Positions 33,918 through 41,404 of a stretch of DNA of 64,000 nucleotides are shown piece after piece (position 1 is the stretch's first letter; each line of letters begins with the position of its first letter). This DNA comes from Winogradskyella eximia. Lineage in GTDB: Bacteria > Bacteroidota > Bacteroidia > Flavobacteriales > Flavobacteriaceae. Under the pieces are notes generated by a model. It was not told the DNA's origin and made no database searches. It saw only the letters and a list, made by a program, of their open reading frames with translations. The position numbers and the translations under genes were made by a program. The DNA lies in assembly GCF_003386165.1 (NCBI RefSeq), contig NZ_QRDV01000004.1, positions 144,443-208,442 on the forward strand, given 5' to 3'.

Positions 33918-35105
33918 TTACAAATAACTAAGCCACCATTTGTCTTTATTGTTGGTTTTGTAATGCATATATGTTTTGCAGATTGGGTATAAAGCCAAAA
34001 TAATAATTATCCAGATAAGGTACACTGTAAATAAAGGATAGCCATAACCTTGTAAAATTCCTGAGTTCATTGTTTCATTGTCAAGAATCATGAGCTTCCA
34101 ATCTTTTCCTGTAAGTAACAATCCAATAATTGCAGCTACATGAATGAAAAAGATGTGTAACATATAATAGAAGAAAGGTACTCTTCCAAAAACGAGTAAA
34201 AAATTGGTTGCAGTGTTTTTTATCGTTTCAATAAAATATAAGAAAAGTAAGGCTGGTCCTAAAGTGATTAAAATATATGCCAAAGATGGAGGGTATTTTG
34301 TGAGGTTAAAGAATGAAATTACTGTTTTTTCACTTGTATCTTGTATGGTCCATGGCACTAAATCGGCGTAAAAATTAAATCCTCTCAAGGTAAAAAAGAA
34401 TACTATAGCGGATATCCCAATGTATAGTAGCCATTTTTTTCTTAAAGCTTTTGAGGCGTCTTTTTTATAAAATTCTCCAAAACAATAGCCCAAGACTATA
34501 ACACCAATCCATGGTAATATAGGATAAGAAAATGATACGTAATGTCCTTCTGAAAAACTAAGAAACTGACCTTGATGAAGTATATACCATAGTATGGATG
34601 AGATACTATCTCCTTCTTTAATAATACCATCTAAGGTGTTATGTCCAAATACAATTAGAAGTCCAAGAGCAAGTATGATTCGTTTTGGGAGGTAAACAAT
34701 GAGACCGAGTACAATCATACATAAACCAATTGCCCAAATGACTTGAAGATTAATAAAACCAAAATTAACATCAAACCACCAAAGGAAATTATTAATAAAA
34801 ATTTCCACGAAGATGAGCCATAATCCACGTGTAATTAAAAATTTTGAAAGTTCTTTTTTTGGTTTGTTCTGACCATATAAAAAAGCAGATGTTCCAGCAA
34901 GAAACACGAATACAGGCGCGCAGTAATGCGTAATAAAACGTGTTCCAAATAAAATGATGTTTGTAGATTCTAAATTTTCAGGATAGTTTCCTGTGAATGC
35001 GTTAATATGAAAATAATCCCGTACATGGTCTAAAGCCATAATAACCATGACTAATCCTCTTAGGACGTCGATGGATTCTATTCTGTTTGATTTGATTGAT
35101 GGCAT
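33918..35105 (-). CDS. DUF1624/heparan N-acetyltransferase-like membrane protein
   Basis: A 395-residue multi-pass protein with about ten membrane helices. The start, RIESIDVLRGLVMVIMALDHVRDYFH, is the hallmark of the DUF1624/YeiB-related acyltransferase-like group, where the Arg-Gly and Asp-His pair are conserved. HYCAPVFVFLAGTSAF and a late FYYMLHIFFIHV helix fit the same family. Relatives move acetyl groups across membranes onto sugars, but the bacterial substrates are mostly unknown. It lies between the AI-2E transporter gene (106 bp upstream) and the tricorn protease gene (41 bp downstream) on one strand. Confidence 0.85.
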   Translation of the reverse strand: MPSIKSNRIESIDVLRGLVMVIMALDHVRDYFHINAFTGNYPENLESTNIILFGTRFITHYCAPVFVFLAGTSAFLYGQNKPKKELSKFLITRGLWLIFVEIFINNFLWWFDVNFGFINLQVIWAIGLCMIVLGLIVYLPKRIILALGLLIVFGHNTLDGIIKEGDSISSILWYILHQGQFLSFSEGHYVSFSYPILPWIGVIVLGYCFGEFYKKDASKALRKKWLLYIGISAIVFFFTLRGFNFYADLVPWTIQDTSEKTVISFFNLTKYPPSLAYILITLGPALLFLYFIETIKNTATNFLLVFGRVPFFYYMLHIFFIHVAAIIGLLLTGKDWKLMILDNETMNSGILQGYGYPLFTVYLIWIIIILALYPICKTYMHYKTNNKDKWWLSYL

Positions 35106-35211
35106 CTGTCTTTTAGCTCGTTTTAAAAGACTTAGGGAATGCTAAAAATAGTTAAAAATTATGAAACAGTTTAAATGAAGAATTATTCAAAATATAAAAA
35201 AACGAATCTTG

Positions 35212-36237
35212 TTACAGTTTTATTTCTTCTGACTTACCATATTCGTCTTTATAGATTTTAACTAAAGCCATAAAGATACTTACTAATAAAGGCCCAAAAA
35301 TCAATCCTATAAAGCCAAAAAGAGGCACTCCCACAATCACACCAATTAGTGTAATTAAAGGATGGACGTTATCTATTTTTTGTAAAACGTATAATCTAAT
35401 GATATTGTCTGTGGAACCTACTACTACAAAACCATAAACTAAAATTCCCCAAGCTTCAAAAGTATTACCTGTAGACAACGTTAAAATAAATACAGGTAAA
35501 ATACCAACTAAAGTGCCCACAAACGGAATCATAGAGCCAATAGTGACAATTACAAACCAAAATAGAGGATCTTCAATACCAAAAATTAGAAAACCTATTA
35601 ATGCAATAATACCTTGTGCCAATGCTACTAAAGGAATTCCAATAGCGTTAGACTTTACCATGCTCTGAACTTCTCTGCCTATTTCATTAATGTTGTCATT
35701 ATTCATAGGAATGTAATGACGTAACGATTGCCTTAATTCCTTTCGGTTTGTTAACATAAAATAGAGCATAAAATACATTAGTCCTATGGCAATAAATAGA
35801 TTAAAGGTATTGCCTGCCATGCTCTGTATACTTTCAGATAGCCATGTTGTTATAGATTCTGTATCAATTTGAGAATTAAAATCAATGCCTGTTTTAAATT
35901 TTAATTGACCGACTTGGGTTTTAAACGCATCTATTACTTTTTCACTATTACTAGCAACTTCAGAAATTTTATTCCCTAACATTATACCAAAACCAGTTAA
36001 TGGTATCATTACAACAACAAAAGAACCTAGCATTAACATTAATGCTGCTATAGAAGGTTTCCAGTTATACTGATGAACCAACCGTTTCATCAATTTTCTA
36101 AGAAGTATATAAAACGTAATAGCTCCCAAAACACCGCTGAGGTATGGCAGCATTTCGCTAAAAATTAAACTACCAATAAGTAAAATGAGTAGTAAAACAA
36201 ATACTTGTCGGATTATTTTGGGTGGAATTTGTGTCAT
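35212..36237 (-). CDS. AI-2E family transporter (TqsA/YdiK-like)
   Basis: I place the start at the ATG at 36237 (341 residues, MTQIPPKIIRQVF); a TTG at 36261 would add eight residues and lie within an inverted repeat. The protein has about eight membrane helices and the family pattern: an early two-helix hairpin, a soluble coiled middle (about 85-135), PLVALAQGIIALIGFLIFG, IGSMIPFVGTLVGILPVF and the closing GVPLFGFIGLIFGPLLVSIFMAL. Members were named for autoinducer-2 export, but many transport ions or other solutes, so the substrate is open. lysA lies 100 bp upstream. Confidence 0.9.
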   Translation of the reverse strand: MTQIPPKIIRQVFVLLLILLIGSLIFSEMLPYLSGVLGAITFYILLRKLMKRLVHQYNWKPSIAALMLMLGSFVVVMIPLTGFGIMLGNKISEVASNSEKVIDAFKTQVGQLKFKTGIDFNSQIDTESITTWLSESIQSMAGNTFNLFIAIGLMYFMLYFMLTNRKELRQSLRHYIPMNNDNINEIGREVQSMVKSNAIGIPLVALAQGIIALIGFLIFGIEDPLFWFVIVTIGSMIPFVGTLVGILPVFILTLSTGNTFEAWGILVYGFVVVGSTDNIIRLYVLQKIDNVHPLITLIGVIVGVPLFGFIGLIFGPLLVSIFMALVKIYKDEYGKSEEIKL

Positions 36238-36255
36238 ATATAAGTATTGGGATAT

Positions 36256-36283
36256 AACCAAAGGTAGCTTTAAACCTTTGGTT
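36256..36283. repeat. Perfect 10-bp inverted repeat between lysA and the AI-2E gene
   Basis: aaccaaaggt (36256-36265) and acctttggtt (36274-36283) form a 10-bp stem with an 8-base loop. It has no T run on either side, so it is not a standard terminator; it may be an mRNA processing or regulatory hairpin in the leader of the transporter gene. Confidence 0.6.
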
Positions 36284-36337
36284 AGATTACTTTAAATACA
36301 CAAATGATTAACCCAATTGAGATAAATAAAGGTGTTT

Positions 36338-37543
36338 TTAAATGGTTATTTCTACTTGATTTTGCAAGATGTCATCAAAAGTTTCGCGTTTTCTAATAAG
36401 CTGTGCTTTTCCTTTGTAAAGTAATACTTCTGCTGGTCGGTAACGCGAGTTGTAGTTACTAGCCATAGAATAACAATAGGCACCAGCATTTTTAAAACAA
36501 AGGATATCACCTTCATTTATTTCAGAAATTCTTCGGTTATTAGCAAATGTATCTGTCTCACAGATATAACCAACAACAGAATAAAAACGTTCACGTCCTT
36601 TTGGGTTAGAAATATTTAAAATGTCATGTTGAGAACCATATAACATTGGTCTTATTAAATGATTAAAACCAGAATCTATCTGAGCAAAAACAGTTGAGGT
36701 GGTTTGTTTAACCACATTAACTTTAGCTAAAAATACACCAGCTTCGCTCACTAAAAATTTACCAGGCTCAAAAGCCAAGGTTAAATCTCTACCGTATTCT
36801 TTACAGAATTCATTAAAACGCTTAGATAATTTTTCGCCTAACTCTTCAATATTAGTTTCAATGTCCCCTTTTTTGTACGGGACTTTAAATCCAGAACCAA
36901 AATCTATAAACTCAAGAGTTTTGAAATTTTTTGCCGTTTCAAAAAGAATTTCACTAGCATATAAAAAGACGTCAATATCAAGAATATCACTACCAGTATG
37001 CATGTGAATACCATTAATAGTCATTTTAGTATTCTCAACAATACGAAGTAATAAAGGAATCTGATGAATTGAAATCCCGAATTTACTATCAATATGACCA
37101 ACCGAAATATTAGTATTTCCACCTGCCATAACATGTGGATTTATTCTTATACAAACTGGCACTTTAGGATGTTTAGTTCCAAATTGTTCTAGTATAGATA
37201 GATTATCAATATTTATCTGTACACCTAATTTTGCAGCTTCTTCAATTTCTTCAAGCGAAACACCATTTGGTGTAAAAATAATATCCTCTGGTTTAAAACC
37301 TGCTTTTAAACCCAATCGCAATTCTTGTATGGAAACGGTATCAATTCCAGAACCTAACTTATTAAATAATTTTAAAACTGAAATATTTGAAAGTGCCTTA
37401 ACAGCATAATTCAACTTTAGCTGTTTTACCTTACTAAATGCTTTTGTTAATCGTTTATATTGAAATTCTATTTTTTCAGCATCATAAACATATACAGGAC
37501 TTCCAAAATCCTTCGCAATTTGTAATAAGGTATTTTCCTTCAT
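36338..37543 (-). CDS. lysA: Diaminopimelate decarboxylase
   Basis: I start at the ATG at 37543 (401 residues, MKENTLLQIAKDFGSPVYVYD); an extended frame to 37678 runs through the divergent promoter region and adds a non-homologous tail. It is a fold-type III PLP enzyme. Lys49 in LNYAVKALSN binds PLP, GIHMHTGSDI and EPGKFLVSEAG contact the cofactor phosphate and substrate, and CETDTFA plus FKNAGAYCYSMASNYNSR form the second-subunit part of the active site. It converts meso-diaminopimelate to lysine, the last step of lysine synthesis. It is divergent from an ACT-domain gene across 108 bp. Confidence 0.95.
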   Translation of the reverse strand: MKENTLLQIAKDFGSPVYVYDAEKIEFQYKRLTKAFSKVKQLKLNYAVKALSNISVLKLFNKLGSGIDTVSIQELRLGLKAGFKPEDIIFTPNGVSLEEIEEAAKLGVQINIDNLSILEQFGTKHPKVPVCIRINPHVMAGGNTNISVGHIDSKFGISIHQIPLLLRIVENTKMTINGIHMHTGSDILDIDVFLYASEILFETAKNFKTLEFIDFGSGFKVPYKKGDIETNIEELGEKLSKRFNEFCKEYGRDLTLAFEPGKFLVSEAGVFLAKVNVVKQTTSTVFAQIDSGFNHLIRPMLYGSQHDILNISNPKGRERFYSVVGYICETDTFANNRRISEINEGDILCFKNAGAYCYSMASNYNSRYRPAEVLLYKGKAQLIRKRETFDDILQNQVEITI

Positions 37544-37651
37544 TTTTTTAGGTCTTAAATTTATAGGGCGAAAATAGAAGTAATCCTTGTTATAAACATA
37601 AAAATGATAAAATATTGCTATTTTTACACAAAATGTTAAATAATTAACAAA

Positions 37652-38308
37652 ATGAAAACTATTGCGTCTTGTGTTCAAGAAATTATTGTAGCAAGTCCCT
37701 TTTTAGAAGAAGGATTATCTAGAGAAATAATAAATTTTTCTGCTCTAGCTAAAGATTTAAATGCACCCATTTCTGCCATGTTACACAAACCAGTAAAAGA
37801 TGGAGCTATAATGATGGCCTTGAGACGTTATCAACAACCTTTAAATCTAGAGAATTCTAAAAATGTACGGAAAGCGTTTAATGAATTAGGAGATATTACA
37901 GTGCGTTCTAATTTAAGCGATTTTACATTTCAAAATTCAAAAACCTTAATCTACAGCCATTCTCAAATTTTGGAAAAAATTAGTGAAAACCATCAAATAT
38001 TCTATGCATTTACTCGTGGAATGTTTGAAAGCAATATTATTATTTCGACGTCAGAAAAAGAAAGCGTTCTCAAAGCTTTTAAAAATGAAACGCAAATAGG
38101 ATTACAAGAAAAATTGTCTGCCATTAGTATTTATTTACCTAAGGGTAATTCTAAAATAGTGGGTCTATATTATCAAATATTTAAACGTTTAGCTTGGGAA
38201 AACATTACATTATATGAAGTGGTTTCTACCACAAATGAATTTACAATTGTGGTTGAGGATCATTTGGTAGATAAAGCGTTTTCAGCTATTAAGCGTTTAA
38301 TAGACTAA
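37652..38308 (+). CDS. ACT-domain regulator-like protein, divergent from lysA
   Basis: A 218-residue cytosolic protein. The first 135 residues are helix-rich (IASCVQEIIVASPFLEEGLSREIINFSALAKDL, then MMALRRYQQPL), suggesting a winged-helix-like or dimerisation part. Residues about 145-218 look like an ACT domain (EKLSAISIYLPKGNSKIVGLYYQIFKRLAWENITLYEVVSTTNEFTIVVED), very like the regulatory ACT repeats of aspartate kinases. No kinase domain is present. The divergent arrangement with lysA makes an amino-acid-sensing regulator of lysine synthesis an attractive inference, but DNA binding is not shown. Confidence 0.65.
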   Translation: MKTIASCVQEIIVASPFLEEGLSREIINFSALAKDLNAPISAMLHKPVKDGAIMMALRRYQQPLNLENSKNVRKAFNELGDITVRSNLSDFTFQNSKTLIYSHSQILEKISENHQIFYAFTRGMFESNIIISTSEKESVLKAFKNETQIGLQEKLSAISIYLPKGNSKIVGLYYQIFKRLAWENITLYEVVSTTNEFTIVVEDHLVDKAFSAIKRLID

Positions 38309-38360
38309 TGGATAAATTTAAAACTGAATATAGTAATACATAAAACAGTAATAAAAACAA

Positions 38361-38391
38361 TTGGTAGAAACTATTAGTATGCTTATTTTTG
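38361..38391 (+). promoter_or_regulatory. Promoter of sucC
   Basis: TTG at 38361-38363, a 20-bp spacer and TATTTTTG at 38384-38391 match the Bacteroidota -33/-7 pattern. The ATG at 38418 follows 26 bp later. Confidence 0.65.
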
Positions 38392-38417
38392 TTCGACCAA
38401 TAAATTTCTGATTAAAA

Positions 38418-39608
38418 ATGAATTTACACGAATATCAAGGAAAAGAATTATTAAGCAGTTTTGGAGTACGAATCCAACGAGGAATTGTAGCTCATAGTGC
38501 TAAAGAGGCTGTAGATGCAGCAAAGCAATTAACAGCCGAAACAGCAACAGGTTGGCATGTTATTAAAGCACAAGTTCATGCAGGTGGACGTGGAAAAGGT
38601 GGAGGCGTTAAGTTGGCTAAAAACCTTAAAGAAGTTGAAGAAATTGCAGGACAAATCATAGGTATGGATTTGGTAACACCTCAAACTTCTGCGGAAGGTA
38701 AGCGTGTTCATCAAGTTTTAGTTGCTGAAGATGTTTATTATCCAGGTGAATTTGAGCCGAATGAATATTACATGTCTGTATTATTAAATCGTGCTAATGG
38801 AAGAAATATGATTGTATATTCTACAGAAGGTGGAATGGACATTGAAACGGTTGCTGAAGAAACTCCAGAATTAATACATAATGAAGAGATTGATCCTGCA
38901 ACTGGGATTTTACCTTTTCAAGCGCGTCGTATAGCTTTTAACTTAGGGTTGTCTGGTACTGCTTTTAAAGAAATGACAAAATTTGTTACGGCTTTATATA
39001 CAGCTTACGATAAATCTGATGCCTCTTTATTTGAAATCAATCCTGTTTTAAAAACAAGTGATAGTAAAATAATGGCTGTTGATGCTAAAGTAACTTTAGA
39101 TGATAACGCTTTATACAGACATAGAGATTTAGCTGAATTACGTGATTTACGTGAAGAAAACCAGATTGAAGTTGAAGCAGGTGCTTTAGGCTTAAACTAT
39201 GTCGACTTAGACGGAAACGTTGGTTGTATGGTTAATGGTGCTGGTTTAGCAATGGCAACTATGGATTTAATTAAGCAAGCAGGTGGTGAGCCAGCTAACT
39301 TTTTAGATGTTGGTGGTACTGCTGATGCGGCTAGAGTAGAAGCAGCTTTTAAAATTATTTTAAAAGATCCTGCTGTAAAAGCGATCTTAATTAACATTTT
39401 TGGTGGTATTGTACGTTGTGACAGAGTTGCTCAAGGTGTAATTGACGCATATAAAAACATGGGTAACATTACAGTGCCAATTATTGTACGTTTACAAGGA
39501 ACCAATGCAGACATTGCTAAGAAATTGATTGACAATTCTGGTTTAGATGTAATGAGTGCAACTGAATTCCAAGAAGCAGCTGATAAGGTGCAACAAGTTT
39601 TAGGATAA
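38418..39608 (+). CDS. sucC: Succinyl-CoA synthetase (ADP-forming) beta subunit
   Basis: A 396-residue protein of standard length. The N-terminal ATP-grasp domain shows [15 protein letters not shown] and [20 protein letters not shown], the metal-binding region has FEINPVL, and the C-terminal CoA-ligase domain has [29 protein letters not shown] and [16 protein letters not shown]. It works with SucD in the citric acid cycle, making ATP (or GTP) from succinyl-CoA. sucD is not in the window, as is common in Bacteroidota. It has its own promoter and a strong bidirectional terminator. Confidence 0.96.
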   Translation: MNLHEYQGKELLSSFGVRIQRGIVAHSAKEAVDAAKQLTAETATGWHVIKAQVHAGGRGKGGGVKLAKNLKEVEEIAGQIIGMDLVTPQTSAEGKRVHQVLVAEDVYYPGEFEPNEYYMSVLLNRANGRNMIVYSTEGGMDIETVAEETPELIHNEEIDPATGILPFQARRIAFNLGLSGTAFKEMTKFVTALYTAYDKSDASLFEINPVLKTSDSKIMAVDAKVTLDDNALYRHRDLAELRDLREENQIEVEAGALGLNYVDLDGNVGCMVNGAGLAMATMDLIKQAGGEPANFLDVGGTADAARVEAAFKIILKDPAVKAILINIFGGIVRCDRVAQGVIDAYKNMGNITVPIIVRLQGTNADIAKKLIDNSGLDVMSATEFQEAADKVQQVLG

Positions 39609-39621
39609 ACATTATGTTCTT

Positions 39622-39647
39622 TCAGGTTTCCAAAACCTGACAGGTTT
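39622..39647. repeat. Overlapping palindromes (tcaggttt / aaacctga / caggttt)
   Basis: Two alternative hairpins share one arm: tcaggttt (39622-39629) with aaacctga (39633-39640), and aaacctg (39633-39639) with caggttt (39641-39647). I recall aacctgacaggtt-type palindromes between flavobacterial genes; only this copy is seen here. Confidence 0.55.
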
Positions 39648-39658
39648 AATATATTGAT

Positions 39659-39698
39659 AAAAAAAGAGCAACATTTTTATAATGTTGCTCTTTTTTTT
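39659..39698. terminator. Bidirectional terminator after sucC
   Basis: A 15-bp perfect stem (39661-39675 with 39681-39695) around agagcaacatt and a 5-base loop is flanked by A and T runs. It serves sucC and the convergent DUF1456 gene, whose stop it overlaps by two bases. Confidence 0.93.
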
Positions 39699-39951
39699 AT
39701 TTGGGTGTATTGGGTTTCTTTTCCCCTTTTTTAGGCATTGGTCCTCGTAAATGAATAATTAATCCGTTCAAGAAATTTCTAAGAATTTGATCTCCACATT
39801 CCATATATTTTGGATGATCTTCATTTCTAAACATAGCATTTAATTCACTTTTAGAAATTCTGAAATCTACTAATTCTAATATTTTTACAATATCATCATC
39901 TCTAAGTTTATGAGCGACTCTAAGCTTTTTGAATATGTCGTTGTTTGTCAT
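39697..39951 (-). CDS. DUF1456-family protein with a single repeat
   Basis: An 84-residue protein: NNDIFKKLRVAHKLRDDDIVKILELVDFRISKSELNAMFRNEDHPKYMECGDQILRNFLNGLI matches one copy of the DUF1456 (YehS-like) helical repeat. The E. coli-type protein has two copies in about 150 residues, so this is a half-length form with a basic, proline-rich tail (GPMPKKGEKKPNTPK). Function is unknown. The one-copy form looks complete, because it has its own start and stop and no degraded remnant is visible upstream. Confidence 0.8.
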   Translation of the reverse strand: MTNNDIFKKLRVAHKLRDDDIVKILELVDFRISKSELNAMFRNEDHPKYMECGDQILRNFLNGLIIHLRGPMPKKGEKKPNTPK

Positions 39952-40004
39952 TTTATGTTTTAATTATAGTGTTATTATTGGTTTGTGCTTCAAGTATAAT
40001 AAAA

Positions 40005-40808
40005 TTATTTGTTTAGCCATTGGTAAGCTTTCCCAAAATGTGTAGCCCAAAGCTTTTCATTGTGCTGACCACCTTCTATATTAAGACTTTCAAATTGTGT
40101 TTCGTTAATACCTTTAGATTTTAATAAACTTAGCATTTCTTCTAGTTTCGGAATCATAGTTTCTCCTTCGTCTGTGCCTGTTAAAAAATAAAACCTTGAA
40201 GTTTCTGGGATGTTAGTGTTTTTAACTAAATCAAAGATTTCTGGATTAATCCAAAAAGAAGGAGAGAATACTCCAGCATTTCCAAAAGTTTCAGGATATT
40301 TTATAACGGCATAAAAGGATAGTAAACCACCTAATGAAGATCCAAAAATGGTAGTATGCTCTGCGTCTGTTTTAGTTCTATATGTTATGTCTACATGCGG
40401 CTTTAACGTGTTTGTTATAAAAGAAAGATATGTATCTCCTTTACCACCTCCATATTTTTCGTGATTATATGGTGTGAGTTCATCTATGCGTTTTTCGTTT
40501 CCGTGCTCTATGCCAATTATAATACTTTTAGGATCCGTTAAATGGTCTAAATATTCATCAACTTCCCATTCACCAACATAAGATGTTTTTGCATCAAACA
40601 AATTTTGGGCATCATGCATATAAATGACAGAATACGATTTTGTAGAATTTTCGTAATTCTTAGGTAAATACACCCAAATAGTTTTTAACGTATCTAATTC
40701 TGTAGAAGCAATTGTAAATTTTGTAACCTGTGTAGAGGCAGTGCTTTGTGCATTTATTGCGTTTAAAACAAATGCTGAAATTAGTAGGTATAAGTACGTT
40801 AATTTCAT
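40005..40808 (-). CDS. Exported alpha/beta-hydrolase esterase (Fes/IroE-like)
   Basis: A signal peptide (LLISAFVLNAINAQ) precedes a 245-residue esterase D/enterochelin-esterase-like domain. WVYLPKNYENSTKSYSVIYMHDAQNLFD is the characteristic second strand and oxyanion segment. The nucleophile is Ser158 in IFGSSLGG, the acid is probably Asp213 in LTGTDEG, and the base is His249 in IEGGQHNEKLW. Relatives hydrolyse siderophore or feruloyl esters; nothing nearby points to iron uptake, so the substrate is open. The gene is divergent from the TerB-like gene across 142 bp. Confidence 0.88.
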   Translation of the reverse strand: MKLTYLYLLISAFVLNAINAQSTASTQVTKFTIASTELDTLKTIWVYLPKNYENSTKSYSVIYMHDAQNLFDAKTSYVGEWEVDEYLDHLTDPKSIIIGIEHGNEKRIDELTPYNHEKYGGGKGDTYLSFITNTLKPHVDITYRTKTDAEHTTIFGSSLGGLLSFYAVIKYPETFGNAGVFSPSFWINPEIFDLVKNTNIPETSRFYFLTGTDEGETMIPKLEEMLSLLKSKGINETQFESLNIEGGQHNEKLWATHFGKAYQWLNK

Positions 40809-40950
40809 ACTCTAATGTGTGTTATCTGTTGACAAAAGTTTAAAAAAATCGACTAAGTACATTTAATTTTTCGACAAGATACATTATATCAACGACAATA
40901 AAATAAACTACCTCTGTAACTTTACAGTAATAAATAATCCCCTATCCAAC

Positions 40951-41352
40951 ATGATAAATCGTGCTGAAAAATTGAGCTTACTTTCTGAGATGATTGCGTT
41001 TGCTCAAACAGATGAAAATATAAGAGCTATAGAATATAATTTCTTATTTAGTATTGCTAAGCAATTAGATATTTCTAAAGAAGATTTTCAATATCTTTTT
41101 GAGCATCCTGTAACTTATGTGCATTTAAAATCACATAGTGAGCGTATTGTTCAATTTCATAGATTAGTATTACTTATGAATCTAGATCATAAAGTAGCTC
41201 CTAAACAATTGGTAAAGATTCACAACTTTGGTTTACGAATGGGATTAAGTCACGAATCTATAAATAGAGTTCTCGATTTAATGGATAGTTTTCCTAATAA
41301 AATTGTACCACCAGATTTCTTAATCGATATTTTTAAGGTACAGTATAATTAG
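40951..41352 (+). CDS. TerB-like helical protein
   Basis: A 133-residue all-helical cytosolic protein. SEMIAFAQTDENIRAIEYNFLFSIAKQLDISKEDFQYLF and the later VLLMNLDHKVAPKQLVKIHNFGLRMGLSHESINRVLDLM follow the TerB (tellurite-resistance B/DjlA-like) helical pattern, with the acidic D-x-x residues of both halves partly kept. I assign the fold by pattern only. Its next neighbour is uvrB on the other strand, which could explain any DNA-repair label attached to homologues; the protein itself has no helicase feature. Confidence 0.6.
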   Translation: MINRAEKLSLLSEMIAFAQTDENIRAIEYNFLFSIAKQLDISKEDFQYLFEHPVTYVHLKSHSERIVQFHRLVLLMNLDHKVAPKQLVKIHNFGLRMGLSHESINRVLDLMDSFPNKIVPPDFLIDIFKVQYN

Positions 41353-41404
41353 TAGTGATAGCTGTAAGCTTTCATTTGAAAAAATACGATAGTATTCTCT
41401 AACT

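Noticed and set aside
37544..37678. 45-residue N-terminal extension of lysA
   Set aside because: It runs through the shared promoter region and into the divergent gene, and its hydrophobic-aromatic sequence does not fit lysA; the ATG at 37543 aligns with the family start.
40951..41352. UvrB-related protein
   Set aside because: It lacks all helicase motifs; the helical pattern fits TerB, and proximity to uvrB alone is not evidence.
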